A stretch of DNA of 64,000 bases from Raffaelea ambrosiae. Its lineage: Eukaryota > Ascomycota > Sordariomycetes > Ophiostomatales > Ophiostomataceae. Shown piece after piece: positions 35,580 to 46,983 of this stretch. Position 1 is the first letter of the stretch, and the number at the start of each line of letters is the position of its first letter. The notes under the pieces are model-generated. The model was not told the origin of the DNA and made no database searches. It worked only from the letters and a program-made list of their open reading frames with translations. The position numbers and the translations under genes were made by a program. The stretch covers positions 2,175,950-2,239,949 of the forward strand of contig PCDI01000006.1 in the NCBI GenBank assembly GCA_002778195.1. The letters are read 5' to 3'.

Positions 35580-38500
35580 TACAATGAAAAAGGAAGGAAG
35601 CGGAGAGAGAAAAAGACCCTCTTCGGATAGATGGGGTTTTTTCTTCTTTCTACGACAATAGTGTAACAACAGAAATTTCTACTTTCGGGGGGGGGAAGGT
35701 TTGTCTTGGTTTGGTCCGTTTCATTGATTCGAGGGTGTTTTCTCTTTTACCCTCGCATGTTTATTTGTTTCATGATGGCGTTCACCGTGCGGGTTTTTCA
35801 TATCCTGGCTTCAATTTTTTATTTTTTTCATTTATTCGTTTGTCCTTTTCTTTTTCTCCAGTGTATATGGATCAGCTGGAGCAAGGGGCTCTTGTTTTCC
35901 TCTTCAGTATGTACAGGTCAGCCGGAGAGCGGCTTTTTTGTAATCAGTCTTCTTTCTGCTTGTCGGTCTTGGTTCGGGAAGGGAGGTGGTGATAAGAGGC
36001 AAAGGGGGGGGAAAACGAGCCGGGAAGGGGAAAAGAGGACAGAGAACAAGACACAAATAAGTAAAAGCAAAAACCTACGGTGGCGGTTTCTTCTTTTTTT
36101 TCGATTTCAGAGAATTGTACTCTCTCTTCAATGCGTGTGTCCTTTCGCTCTCTTTTGCTATTATCTTGCTACCATTCTGTATACAGGTGAGCGAGCCTCT
36201 TCTGGCACGTCTCGTTTCGTGGTGCTTTGGCCATGAAGTAAAAATGAAAGCAAAATACAAAAGAAAATCATCATAATCGCCAAAACAGGGAGCAATCCGA
36301 GCAATGTCTCTGGTCTAGCACCTTGATCGGCGAGAAACTTGCCCCCACATATGCTGCTTGCTCTTGGCTGTCACCAGGGACAAGGGCGCTCACAGAACAG
36401 GTTCCATGGGGGACATGCGATAGTTGTTGTATCTAGCAGGCTTATGTGATGTGTGAGGTGCATACACAGTATCCATGCGTGCGTGTAAGGCTATGTCTCA
36501 TGTGCGTCCATATCGGCCGTCTGCCGGCGGCGTAAAGAGCATAACCATTGCATATCTCTCTGGTCATGGGAAACATGGATACACCTCTTCGCTACGTACA
36601 TGTCCAAATCCAGGCTGTCCCAGACACAGCCCATCCACCCACAGCCTCTCCGGCAGTGGCCTTCCCGGTGGGAAGACTGCGGAGAAAGAGATAACAATGT
36701 GTAGATTGGATGGCGTCGCTCCTCTTTCCTTGTTAGCACGGGCCTCTGCGTGGCCCGCTTCTGGCCTTTGCTCGGCCCTGCATGGCCCTGCATGGCCCTT
36801 TTGTATAGCACTGTCTCAGGGGCACGTTCTTGCGGACATGGTCTCTTGGGGGGTTTTGCTTGTTTGCTTGTCTGCTTGTTTGCTTAGGATTTGTTGGCTC
36901 CTTCCTATTACGGCTTTTCCCAGAGGGCAGCGGTTATCTTCCCCCTCGCTTTCCTATTTTAAGCTTCTTCGGGGATAATGTGATGTGTGTGTGTGTGAGT
37001 GAGTGTGTAGTGAGTGAGTGTGTAGTGAGTGAGTGTATAGTGAGTGTGCGTGATATCGACTTACACTAGACGGCGTTTTTTTATCTACATGTATGGTATC
37101 TTGGAAGTCGGTGCATCTCTTGGACTAGCCTCTCTCTTGTGATCGAGCACGAGAGCGGATGTCTGCATTCGACGGGGTCGATGCCGATAAAAAGAGGCGA
37201 AGATTGGAAAGAGAGAACTAGAAAGCAAAAGGAAAAGGGCAAAATACAAAAAACAAAAGAAAGGTAAAAAAAGAAAAAGAAAAAAAAAAGAGTTATCTTT
37301 TTTGCCGAGACTCGCCAAGACGGGATCGAGCTTGGACAAGACTTGGAAAAAAGCTTTGTGGCAGGGCTTGGTTTTTATGTGTTTTGACTCTTTCCACCCT
37401 GTTAGTTCCCGCTGTTCGTCGACTTCGTCGACTTCACCCACTTCATCCACTCAAATGCAACCATGGATGCTACGATGTTCACCGGGCCGGCATACCCAGA
37501 GGCTCCAGAAAGAGATTTAAGAAAAAAAAGAAGGTCAGGAAACGCCAGCGTAGACAATGACAAAAACAGAACCACTCGTACAATGGAAAATGCAGGTGTA
37601 AGATAGCATCAGAAACACAACACGACTTACCCGTCTGTGGTCTGCGTCTCCCGTTTTCCCCATCCACCGTTCGCAGCTGTCCCGATCAGGGTCGTAGTAG
37701 ACGCTGTGATAGACGTTGTGATACGGCAGAGAACCCGTTCTTGGGGGGGGGAGGGGGTTGTTTCTTGTGATGCAACAGCGGATACTGGGAAGAAAGCGAT
37801 TGTTCATGGTCGACTTGTCCATGCATTCAATGCTGTCGGATGGCTGTCATATATCCCAAGGAGGCAGCTCCTTTGGATAAGAGGAAGCTTGGCAGACCAT
37901 TCACTTGCACGGTTTCTTGTCATTTCTTGTTTGTCTTTTTTATTTTTTTGCTTTACTTCTCTTATCATCAAGAACATACAAGACTCGGAACGCAAGACTC
38001 GGAACGCGTCTTCCTTTTGAACAGAAAGATGCTGTCTTTTCTTGTTTCCCCGAAAAGATCTCATTCTGCAGACATCGCATCGCTGGCCTCGCATCTTTCA
38101 TTCCTGGCCTCTTGAATGCTGTCTGCCCATTAGCTGCCGGTTCGGATCCGACTAGAGACGATCGGCATGGACAGCCGTGCTCAGTCTGGTCGCTTTTCCT
38201 GCTTTGTTCTGCAAGGAACCTTGATCGCGGCTATCCGACTTTTCGCCATGCACGTTGATAACAGAATTCTCCATCTCTGATGTGCCCTTTTCTGTTTTTT
38301 TTTGTGTGTGAATCAGTGAGCCGACGAGAAGGAGCCTACCAGGGGTGTATGCCGTGTCTACGTCTTCTTGGGTCGTCTGGTATCTGTGGCCATTCAGGAC
38401 GATAGCGGGTGTAGTATATGTGCTTGCCGATATGAGTCTGAGCACGGAAATGTGAATAACTATATATATATAGATGTATATAGCTGTGAAGTGTCGCTAC

Positions 38501-38664
38501 CCAGGCGCTTGCACACTCGCCCTTCTTGTAAACGACTCTTCTGCGAAGTCGATAAGAGAGGCATATCCTTGGGATTTTTCTTCGTTTGGAAAATTCTAGG
38601 ACTCTTCTTTCAGAGAGTTTAAACTAGTCATTGCATCTTCTGCTTCTGCTCTCCTAAAGCCACC
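35580..38664. other. 3.1-kb gene-free region upstream of the MFS permease
   Basis: Longest gene-free stretch in the window. It contains T-rich blocks after the upstream stop, a GTGTGAGT-type tandem repeat at 36983-37050, A-rich/T-rich patches and only short unconvincing frames on either strand. It could hold a long transporter promoter or a non-coding transcript; the sequence alone does not decide. Confidence 0.5.
36983..37050. repeat. GT-rich tandem repeat
   Basis: A TG run passes into about three copies of a GAGTGAGTGTGTAGT-type unit of 15-16 nt. A minisatellite in intergenic DNA. Confidence 0.8.
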
Positions 38665-40376
38665 ATGACCCAAGTGCCGCCCTCGCCGATGATTCTCGTC
38701 GATGAAGAGAAGCAGGCGGCCGGTCCCAGCGAGATCTCCGAGAAGAAGACGGCCGCCCCGAGCATCACGGCCGTGCCCACCACCGACACGGGCAATGACG
38801 TCGACATCAAATCCCTGGCTGCCTCGGCCGACGGCGACGATGCGCTCAAGCTGATTGCCGGCGTGCGCGCCCACGACTTTGACGAGAAATACTACCTGCG
38901 GCTGCGGCGCAAGATCGACTGGCATGTCATGCCGCTGCTGGTCTTTATCTACTTTACCCAGTTTCTGGACAAGAACATGTGCGCTCCCCTCCTGACTGTG
39001 GCCTCTGTTCTTCTTCCACTCTTCCACCCACTTTTTGGAGTTCCTCCACTAACACTCCCCCCCCCCACAGCCTGAGCTATGCCTCCGTCATGGGCTTCCC
39101 CGTCAAGGGCATCTGGTACAACGACGTCGCCCAGGCCTTTTACATGGGCTTCCTCGTGTGGATGTTCCCGACCCAGTACATTGGCCAAAAGTTCCCCATT
39201 GCCAAGTACCTCGGCTGCCACATCATCGTCTGGGGCGCGCTCGTCATGCTGCACGCCGTCTGCCACAACTTTTCCGGCTTCTACGCGCTGCGCTTCTTCT
39301 TGGGCACGCTCGAGGCCTGCGTCTCGCCGAGCCTGATCCTGATCGTCAGCATGTGGTACAAGCAGAACGAGCGCGCCACCCGCATCGGCTGGTTCTACGC
39401 CGGCAACCTGAGCACGTCCGTCATCGGCGGCGGCGTCGCCTACGGCGTGACCTTTTTCGCGGGCGCCATCGAGCCGTGGAAGCTGCTGTACCTGATCCTG
39501 GGCGCGCTCGCCATTCTGAACGGGGTGCTCGTCCTGCTCTTCCTGCCCGACTCCCCCATCACCGCGCGCTTCCTCAGCGACGAGGAGCGCATCGCCGCGC
39601 TCGAGCGCGTCCGCCTCGACCAGGCCGGCACCCACAACCAGCGCATCAAGCGCTACCAGATCCGCGAGACCTTCACCGACGTCCGCACCTGGATCATGTT
39701 CCTCATCATCATGTGCATCGGCGTCCCCAACGGCGGCCAGTCCGCCTTCAACAACATCATCACCAAGTCCTTTGGCTGGTCCTCCCGCCAGACCCTGCTG
39801 CTCGACATGCCCCGCGCCGCCATCGGCGGCGTCGCCGTCGTCGCCGTCGGCTGGCTCTCGGACCGCTTCCACGACCGCATGAGCCTCGTCCTGCTCTTCA
39901 CCCTGCCCACCCTCATCGGCATGATCATCATGACCACCATGCAGTACTCGGGCCAGCGCGGCGTCCTCCAGTTCGCCCAGCTCTTCCAGAACCTGTCCGC
40001 GCCCGGCTTCCCGCTCTGCTACGCCTGGAACGCCAGCAACATCGGCGGCCACACCAAAAAGGTCACCGTCAACAGCTTCACCCTCTTCACCTTTGGCGTC
40101 GGCTCCGTCGTCGGCACCTACATCTTCTTGCCCAAGGACGCCCCCGGCTACATCCCCGGCAAGGCCGCCATCGTCGTGCTGACGGCGCTCATGATGGGCT
40201 GCTGCGCGGTCATGGCGTGGGTCAACGTGCAGTGGAACCGGCGCAAGGCGGCCCAGCTGGCGGCCCTGGTTGCCGAGCGGGGGTGGACGGAGGCGGACGT
40301 GGAGCGGGAGCGGGAGAAGGCGGCGTTTATGGACCTGACGGACCGCGAGAATGTGTTTTTTACCTACACGAGATAG
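38665..40376 (+). CDS. MFS permease, anion:cation symporter (Dal5-like) family
   Basis: Two exons, 38665-38978 and 39071-40376, with a 92-nt intron (GTGCGC...CACAG) that rejoins FLDKNI-LSYASVMGF; 539 residues. The start codon has a good context (GCCACCATGA). About 70 hydrophilic residues precede 12 predicted transmembrane helices. Family features are the first-helix HVMPLLVFIYFTQFLDKN, the loop WYKQNERATRIGWFYAGN after helix 4 and an acidic central loop (LPDSPITARFLSDEERIAAL). This subfamily takes up organic anions such as allantoate, nicotinate, pantothenate or other vitamins with H+; which one cannot be read from the sequence. It acts at the plasma membrane. Confidence 0.9.
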
Positions 40377-40394
40377 AGAGAGACAGAGAGAGAC

Positions 40395-40419
40395 TGTGTG
40401 TGTGTGTGTGTGTGTGTGT
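40395..40419. repeat. (TG)n microsatellite
   Basis: About 12 TG units directly downstream of the MFS permease stop codon, preceded by a GAGA-rich stretch. Confidence 0.9.
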
Positions 40420-40680
40420 TCTGCAGGATGAGGCTCAAGTTGCACGTGATATCGCGATGGGATATCTAGTTTCTGCCAAACATTGCCAAACATTGCCAAC
40501 CATTTCCAACCTTCCAACAAGACCTCAGGACACAGTGAAACGTTTGTCATATATTCGTTATCTGTCCCGTAAGATGCCTTTCCAAATCTATATATGCTTG
40601 TGTGTTTGTTTTGTTACAGTGTAGTGGGCGGGTTGGCCCGTTTTCGGCTCCTTTTTTCCCTTTTTTTTTCCTTTTTTTTC

Positions 40681-40844
40681 CTCGTTCGCTGCGCTCACTC
40701 GATTTCTTCTTCTTTTCCTCGCTCGCTGCGCTCACTCGATTTCTGTTTCTTTTCCTCGCTCGCTGCGCTCACTCGATTTCTGTTTCTTTTCCTCGCTCGC
40801 TGCGCTCACTCAATTTCTTTTCCTCGCTCGCTGCGCTCACTCGT
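40681..40844 (-). repeat. 37-nt minisatellite in the 3' flank of the DUF155 gene
   Basis: Five copies of a unit containing CTCGCTGCGCTCACTCG followed by a T/CT-rich spacer; the core recurs at 40688, 40725, 40762, 40799 and 40830 (spacing 37, 37, 37, 31). On the transcript strand of the minus gene it reads CGAGTGAGCGCAGCGAG plus an A-rich spacer. The last copy abuts the stop codon at 40845. Confidence 0.9.
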
Positions 40845-42782
40845 TCACTTGCTCGCCTCCTTGCCCTCCCCAACCCTCTTCGCCCTCTCGGCCCTCTCGG
40901 CCTCCCTCTCCAGCCGCTCCTGCCGCTCCAGGTACACCCGCCGCAGCTCAAACACCACCTCGACCGTGATCAGCACAATGATGATCCACTCCAGCCGCGT
41001 GCCGTGCCGCTCGCTCGAGATCTCCCGCAGCACCGTCGCAATCTCCTGCGCGTAGTCCATCTTCTGGTTCAGCGTCTTGATCCGCACGCCCACGTCCAGC
41101 GCCCGGCCCACCTGCTCGTAGTAGCTCTCGAGCCCCAGCTCCGCCCGCGCGTCCCAAAAGATGTCCGGCAGCGCGTCGGTCAGCTCGCGGTAGTGGTTCA
41201 GCTGCGCCCGCAGGCTCAGCAGCTCGCCCGTCTTCTGCACGATAAACCGCTGCGAGATGTTCCCCAGCACCCGCGCCGAGCCCCCCTCGCCCCGGCCCGC
41301 CGCCAGCATGGCCGGGATCCGCCGCGTGCTCTCAAAGTAGTCCGAAAACGACCGCTCCAGCGCCGCCAGCTTGGTGCTCCGCGCCAGCCCGGACGAAAAC
41401 GCAATCTGCGCCCGCGTCGTCGCCAGCCGGTCCCCCGCCGCCGCCTCGTCCCGCACCCCCAGCACCACCACGTCGCTGCCGCGCATCGCGCTCGTCTCGC
41501 GCGTCGCGTCCCGCCGGAACTCCAGCGTCTCCGTCTCGCGCGCGTCCACAAACGGGTCCGCCGCCGCCGCCACCAGCTCCTCCGTGGCCAGCCGGTCCAC
41601 CGCGTCCTCCGGCAGGCCCCAGCCCACCAGCGTGCCCGACTCAAACACAAACAGGTCGACCTCGCGCGCGGCCTCGACGGCAAAGCCGTTCCCCCCCCCT
41701 CCCACGGCCTCGCGCGGCCACGTCCGTCGCCCGTGCACGACCTCGTGCGACTCGAACCCGCTGCCGTCCGGGTCCAGCCGGTACCCCTGCGCCTGCAGGA
41801 TGGCGCTGACCTGCTGCATGTCAAACGACTCGGCCAAGCACACGGCGCTGATGACGTTGCTGCCGTCGGCGCGGGGGCCGACCTCCTCCACGCCGTCCTC
41901 CTCCGCCACGGCTTCGTCGTCTTCAGCAGCGGTCGCCTCTTCGGCGGCGGCGGCGGCGGCACGGCGGCCGGGCTTCCCTTGGCGCGAGGCTTTGCCGCCG
42001 CCGCCACCGGTGCTGGTAGCAGCAGCACGAACAGAAGCGGGTCCGCTGCCCTCGAGGTCCTCCACGCTCCCGTATGGGCCCCCAGCGTCGTCTTTTGTTT
42101 TCGGGGCCGCCGCGGGCTTGCCGGTCGCTGGACGGGCCGCAGTCGCCGTGGGCTGCTGGGCAATGGCGGCCACGCGCCGGAGGGAGTTCTTGGCGCCGGC
42201 CGCGCGCGGTTTCCGCTTGGCCAGCGATGCGGCCGACGGTGGTGGCGGCGGTGGCGGCGTCGCTGTCTTGGAGGCAGAAGAGCTTTTGTCGGATGGGCTG
42301 GCCCGTGTCTTGTCGTCTTTCCCGCCGCCGCCGCCGCCGCCGCTGCTGCTGTCTTCTGAGCGCAGCATCGCGTTCGACGCGACAAAGCTGCGCCTCTGCG
42401 GCCTCCCGGCGAGCGGTACGGCGCGGCGCAAGACCCAGTTGGCCGCAGAGGCCGAGGAGGCCGACGGAAGGCCACTGCTGGCCAGGCTCGGCAGAACAGG
42501 GGACGACGTCGATGTCGGCGCCGTCCGTGACGGTTGTCGGAAGGAAGCCAGTCTTGGGCAGGAGCTGCTCAGTGGGCGCGCATGGAGGGCGGGGCGGCCT
42601 GGCAGGCGACGCAAGGACAGCGAGCCCTGCGTGGCCGCGGTCACCCTGCCCGCAGACAAGGAGGGGGCCGACACGGCAGCGCCGGACGACCGTGCAACCC
42701 CTGCTGCTGCGGAGCTCACGACATGGTGGCCGATCATGATCTGGGATGGCAATGGAAGGGCACGAGCGGCTGGCGAGCGCAT
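40845..42782 (-). CDS. DUF155 / Rmd1-type mitochondrial protein
   Basis: Single exon; 645 residues from the MRSPAARALPLPSQ methionine. The frame is open to 42869 and an internal Met occurs 16 residues later, so the start is uncertain. The first 150 residues are Arg/Ser/Ala-rich without acids, like a mitochondrial presequence; a long Ala/Pro/Gly/Lys-rich linker follows. The DUF155 domain covers the second half (VDLFVFESGTLVGWGL, SGLARSTKLAALE, ISQRFIVQKTGELLSLRAQL, RIKTLNQKMDYAQEI) and ends with the single C-terminal membrane segment LEWIIIVLITVEVVFEL. Yeast relatives are Rmd1, Rmd8 and the mitochondrial Mrx10; human RMND1 supports mitochondrial translation. A role in the mitochondrial inner membrane is inferred. 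Confidence 0.88.
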   Translation of the reverse strand: MRSPAARALPLPSQIMIGHHVVSSAAAGVARSSGAAVSAPSLSAGRVTAATQGSLSLRRLPGRPALHARPLSSSCPRLASFRQPSRTAPTSTSSPVLPSLASSGLPSASSASAANWVLRRAVPLAGRPQRRSFVASNAMLRSEDSSSGGGGGGGKDDKTRASPSDKSSSASKTATPPPPPPPSAASLAKRKPRAAGAKNSLRRVAAIAQQPTATAARPATGKPAAAPKTKDDAGGPYGSVEDLEGSGPASVRAAATSTGGGGGKASRQGKPGRRAAAAAAEEATAAEDDEAVAEEDGVEEVGPRADGSNVISAVCLAESFDMQQVSAILQAQGYRLDPDGSGFESHEVVHGRRTWPREAVGGGGNGFAVEAAREVDLFVFESGTLVGWGLPEDAVDRLATEELVAAAADPFVDARETETLEFRRDATRETSAMRGSDVVVLGVRDEAAAGDRLATTRAQIAFSSGLARSTKLAALERSFSDYFESTRRIPAMLAAGRGEGGSARVLGNISQRFIVQKTGELLSLRAQLNHYRELTDALPDIFWDARAELGLESYYEQVGRALDVGVRIKTLNQKMDYAQEIATVLREISSERHGTRLEWIIIVLITVEVVFELRRVYLERQERLEREAERAERAKRVGEGKEASK

Positions 42783-44754
42783 GATTGGCTGGTTTCTGTG
42801 TCCATGGGAATGACCCCTAATAAAGCAGAAAAAAACGAAAGGGAATGAAAAAGGGGAGGGTACGGACACGTTGTCGCTGATTTTTTGTGGCCGGTGTGTT
42901 TGTGCCGTTCTGTTTTCTTGTCGAATGCTTTTTTTCTTCTTTTCTTGTTAGAACTAACGAACTAGCTCTTCGGCAGACGGCAAACCGGCGTCTAAACGCC
43001 TGGGCGGGATAGGCTGAGCGAATCAGACGGCGTCTGTTTTGGGGAGTGTGTTGAGAAGCCCGTCTAGGTGCATATAAGTCTTAACTAGCTACTGGGATGT
43101 CCGCGGTGCCGAGCAGCACGAGACGCGAGGCGGGGCGACATTGTTTTGGGCAGGGTCAATTCTGTGAGACTGCTGTTGGTAGATGCTCCGACAGACAAGG
43201 CTGGGACGCCCAGGTACCCCAGGGAAAAGGCTGTTTGCAGGCAAGCAAAACTCGAGAATGGGGGGCCCTTTGGGTCTATGTCTGTAAGCGAGTCTTGTGA
43301 GCCTCCACTGTGCGCCCCCCCCCCCCCAAAGGGGGCATCTCCGAAGAGGGTTCGTGCCGTTTTCCTGAAGGAACTCTGAAACAAAAGCAACCAACAGAAG
43401 CCGCAGCGCCCATCGGCTCTGTTTGCCTGGCTGGTCGCCTCTCTTTTGCGTTTTCCCTTCATCCTGTCCGGCTGCGGACTCCCCGGGCCGTGGCAAAGGC
43501 GCACGTCCTGTGCCAGTCCAGCAGCAACGATAAATTCACCACCCACAGTCCAGATCGACCGACCCCTACGTCACAACCGGCGGACAGCCCTGGAAGGTGG
43601 TGTGCAGTGCTGCATGTAAGAAATTGCTCTCTCCTTTCCCCCACTACCGCGCCCATGTTTGCGGGGGAAATAGTAATGGAGGGCAGGAATTGGCTGGCCG
43701 CTCGTCTGGGTGGAGCTTTTTTTAGGCGTCTCACGGGGCCCAATCTCTACAGTCTGACTTTTCCTCTTCTCGTCAGTGGCCTTCCCAGTGGCCTTCCCAG
43801 TGGCCTTCCCAGTGGCTTTCCCTTCAGCTGCTGTCGTGTCTGCCTGTTCCTCCAATCTGGCAGCCTTGCTCGTCGCTCCACCCAGCCAGTCCTCTCCTCC
43901 GCATCACTCCATTTCCTGTCTGGTCTGGCCAGTTCGATTTCGTTTTCGTGCCCTTTTCGCTTGTGGTTCCTTCCCTGGGACAGTCGTCTTTCCTCGCCTC
44001 TCTCTTTTACATAGTACACTGCATGCCTCGGTCGCCTCTGACGCTGCATAGACCCTATCCCCAGACTATCTCCTGTTCAGTCATCCGCATATTCTTCCTT
44101 GGGAGAAAACTCGCCCACCCATCTGTGAGAATCACCCGTTTCTGCTACTGACTACGGCTGGCCAGCCCCTTTGATCCTTCCTGTTCAGCGGCTTTGCCGA
44201 TCTATCCTGGTGCAGGCCATTTCTGCCGAATATACTGCCACTCTTCTCCGGCTTCTGGCCAGGACTCTTCTCTGTCCTGGGGCCGCCTGCCTTTCCCCGG
44301 CCACACACAACACCCACAACACGCCCGCACACCACACACACACGCACAGTCTCTCCCTTGGTTCTCCCCCAGATTGTTCTCCGGTCTCCAGTAGCGTCAC
44401 AGTTGCAGGATACGGTTATACCACACCATCCATTGCCGGCTTCCTGCGGGGTTTTCTCGTCCTCGTGCTTTGCTGGCTGGCAAATTCCCATATATTGGCA
44501 CGTTGTTGTGACGACACGCTGTGAGTTTTCTCTCTCTTGTTCTTCTTGTTCCTGTTCTTCTTCACTCTGGCCTGTCCTCTCTTGCTCTCATGCTTCTTCA
44601 CCAAGTGACTCTCTATGCTATGTGAACATATTTATTTTGGTTGTCGGTTGCTTCTCTGCTGCTTCTCCGTCACTTCTCTGTCATCCTCCTTCCCTTCCCA
44701 CGTCCATAACACCTAGACGTAAAACACAACTGCCATCCACCATTTGTATACACA
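42783..44754. promoter_or_regulatory. Divergent promoter between DUF155 gene and TBCC gene
   Basis: About 2 kb. It contains a C14 run at 43314-43327 and a 12-nt tandem repeat at 43775-43822. A 234-codon open frame at 43310-44014 lacks family motifs and contains the repeat, so it is not called. Confidence 0.5.
43775..43822. repeat. 12-nt tandem repeat (AGTGGCCTTCCC)x4
   Basis: Four head-to-tail copies, the last with one change (AGTGGCTTTCCC), in a divergent promoter region. Confidence 0.9.
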
Positions 44755-46141
44755 ATGTCTGACGTTTTGTCCACTACGCAAGACTATCCCTTTGCCTTTG
44801 CAGGGCAGAAGCCCATCATGGATGCAAAGGAACGTTTCTACCGCCAATTCCAGGTGGAAGTTGCCGGTACGTATATGCCCCCAATCGACCGAATATGCCC
44901 TGCCTGTCCTGTGGGGAGAATGTCTCGCTCACTCCGACTTGTAGATATACAGGGCCGTATTAAGCAACTTGGCTCCTTGGCCGTTGTTGGCGGTGAACGC
45001 CAAGACGCCACCGACAGCATCCTCGCCGGCATATCCAAGCTGTCACTCGAGGTCGCCGATGCTTCCGATTTCATCCCCGCCTATGACCAGAGGACGTATT
45101 CCGAGGTGCGTTTGTTTGTACCCAGTACATGCGTATTGTCGTTTCCATCGAAGCACTAACACGTCCAACAAACAACAGTCTGTTAAAGGCTTGACAGACC
45201 AGCTCAATGAAGAGCTCGGCCGATTGGCCCCGAAGTCCCGGTTCCAGTTCAAGCGCACACCCAAGCCGGCCGTCGACACCTCTGCCGCCGTGGGAGCCAC
45301 CGGCACCGCCGCCGGGTCGGCGGCTGCTCCTGCGGCTGACCCCCGGCTCCTCCGCGGCGTGCCCCAGACGGCCTCCCCAACCCAAACCACCGCCAACACA
45401 ACTGACAGCAGCGCCGTAGTCGACGAACAGCCCGACACCGTTGGCGCCCTCCCGTCGTTTGCGCCTAAGAACTACAATGCCGAAATGGCCAGGCCCTCTT
45501 CCGGCGGCAAAGGCGCCATCCGCAAACCCAGCTTCTCCGCCGCCCGCGAGGTTGCCATTTCCGGACACACGGGCTTGCACATTATTCTGCCGCTCTCCGC
45601 CTCCCGCGCCACCTCGTCTGGCAGCCTCACTGACATGCACGCCTGCGTCGTCGACATGTCCGTGCCCACCAGCAGCACCGTCCGCGGCGGCGGCGGCTCC
45701 GCGTTCTTGAGCCTGATGATCAAGAACGTCGAGCGCAGTCTCGTGGTGGCCGGCCAGGTCAACGGCCCCGTCCACATCACCGGTCTGAGAAACTGCATTG
45801 TCGTGGTGTCCGCCCGGCAGGTGCGCATCCACGAGTGCCACAATGTCGACCTGTACCTGTTCTGCGGCAGTCGGCCCATCATCGAGGACTGCAGCAGCAT
45901 GCGGTTTGCGCCGATTCCCAAGTTCTACGACGAGACCCCCAAGGAAGCATCCACAACGTCCAACCAGTGGGACCAGGTCGACGACTTCAAGTGGCTCAAG
46001 GCGGACCACTCGCCAAACTGGAGCGTGCTGCCAGAAGAAAACCGGCTGCCAGAGACGGTATGGGCCGGGGCTGTCGCTGGCGGTCCGGGTTTGAGTACCG
46101 AGGATGTGCTCAAAGCGGTGGGTATCGGGAAAACTGAGTAA
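44755..46141 (+). CDS. Tubulin-folding cofactor C (TBCC)
   Basis: Three exons: 44755-44866, 44945-45105 and 45179-46141; 411 residues. The donors are GTACGT and GTGCGT and the acceptors TTGTAG and CAACAG. The N-terminal helical part begins MDAKERFYRQFQVEV and includes a SVKGLTDQLNEELG segment, matching the spectrin-like N-domain. An Ala/Thr/Pro-rich linker follows. The C-terminal beta-helix C-CAP/cofactor C domain (about 215-345) has FLSLMIKNVERSLVVAGQVN, GPVHITGLRNCIVVVSARQV, RIHECHNVDLYLFCGSRPII and a downstream DQVDDFKWLKADHSPNW motif. With cofactors D and E it stimulates GTP hydrolysis on beta-tubulin and releases folded alpha/beta dimers in the cytosol. The catalytic region looks intact. 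Confidence 0.93.
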
Positions 46142-46488
46142 GAATGGATATCGGAGGTTGACAATGAACAACCAGACTGTCTCGAGTCTTGCTTGTAAAG
46201 GCTGTGCGAAAACAAACAGCAAAAGAATATATGCGCCAGCTGTGATGAGGGAACCAAGGAAACCCACAGGATATCGAGGGAACCAAGAATACTGAGAGAA
46301 CCAAGGGAAACAAGTACATAGGATGCATATTAGAGCGTGTTTCTGTTATTTTTGTTCGTCCTTTGTATGTGTCGTGACCGTGGCGTTTGTCGTGAACGTG
46401 AAGTGCCATGTCGTTGTTGTGGTGGTGGTGGAGAGTTTCCCTAGAGACCAAGACTCCCCTAGAAGCCCCCCCCCCCCTAGAAGAGTCC
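46142..46488. other. Convergent 3' region, TBCC / MED9
   Basis: Short stretch with no coding signal. A GGAACCAAG-type sequence recurs three times around 46250-46310, and a C9 run lies near 46471. Confidence 0.5.
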
Positions 46489-46983
46489 TCACGCCTGCAT
46501 CTTCTCCCGCTGCTGCTGGTCCGTGGCGAACTGCACGCCGGCCGCCCGCAGCCGCGCCAGCACCTCCCTCTGCTGCCGGACGCGCTCTTCCAGCCGCTCA
46601 ATCTCGGCCGCCTGCTCGGCCACGGTCCGGCCCACGTCCGGCAACAGTTTGACCTGCGTCCGCGCGTGGTGCAGCTTGTGTTTCAGGCTGTCCGTCGCCG
46701 TGGGCAGGTCGCGCAGATGGAGATCGCCAGCCGGTGTGGAAGCAGCGGCGGCGGCGGCCCCGCCCGGCCCAGACGGTCCTCCAGAGATGGCTGCCCCCGA
46801 GCCGGAAACCGGGCCTCCTCCTCTTCCAGACGGTCCTCCTCCAGACGGTCCTCCGGCAGCTGGCGTCGTGGCACTGCCGTCTGCTGTGGGTAGCCGCAGA
46901 CGCGCCAGGATTGTTGCCAGCTCAGTGGACGTGTCCAGGGCATCGGGCGAGAAGTTCTTGGGCAGGGCGAGCGGATGCGACAT
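46489..46983 (-). CDS. med9: Mediator complex subunit 9 (Med9)
   Basis: Single exon, 164 residues. The N-terminus LPKNFSPDALDTSTELATIL and the C-terminal helix LRDLPTATDSLKHKLHHART through VGRTVAEQAAEIERLEERVR match fungal Med9, a small coiled-coil subunit of the Mediator middle module that contacts RNA polymerase II transcription machinery. Between them is a Gly/Pro/Ser-rich insert of about 45 residues built from GGPSG-like repeats. The whole protein is short, so assignment rests on the paired helices and their spacing. It starts 888 nt from, and divergent to, the phosphoglycerate mutase gene. Confidence 0.8.
   Translation of the reverse strand: MSHPLALPKNFSPDALDTSTELATILARLRLPTADGSATTPAAGGPSGGGPSGRGGGPVSGSGAAISGGPSGPGGAAAAAASTPAGDLHLRDLPTATDSLKHKLHHARTQVKLLPDVGRTVAEQAAEIERLEERVRQQREVLARLRAAGVQFATDQQQREKMQA

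Larger units (their letters stand above)
40377..40844. other. Convergent 3' region with repeats
   Basis: Short region between the MFS stop and the stop of the minus-strand DUF155 gene. It holds a TG microsatellite and a 37-nt minisatellite, annotated separately. Confidence 0.6.

Noticed and set aside
38949..40550. 533-codon minus-strand frame
   Set aside because: Antisense to the MFS permease, low-complexity Glu/Asp/Ala/Gly composition; a GC-content shadow.
40681..40844. CRISPR-like array
   Set aside because: The repeats are head-to-tail with near-identical spacers and the genome is eukaryotic; it is an ordinary minisatellite.
40602..42359. 585-codon plus-strand frame
   Set aside because: Antisense to the DUF155 gene and running into the minisatellite; Arg/Pro-rich without motifs.
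43310..44014. 234-codon plus-strand frame between the DUF155 and TBCC genes
   Set aside because: No family motif, starts in a C-run and includes the 12-nt tandem repeat; probably chance.
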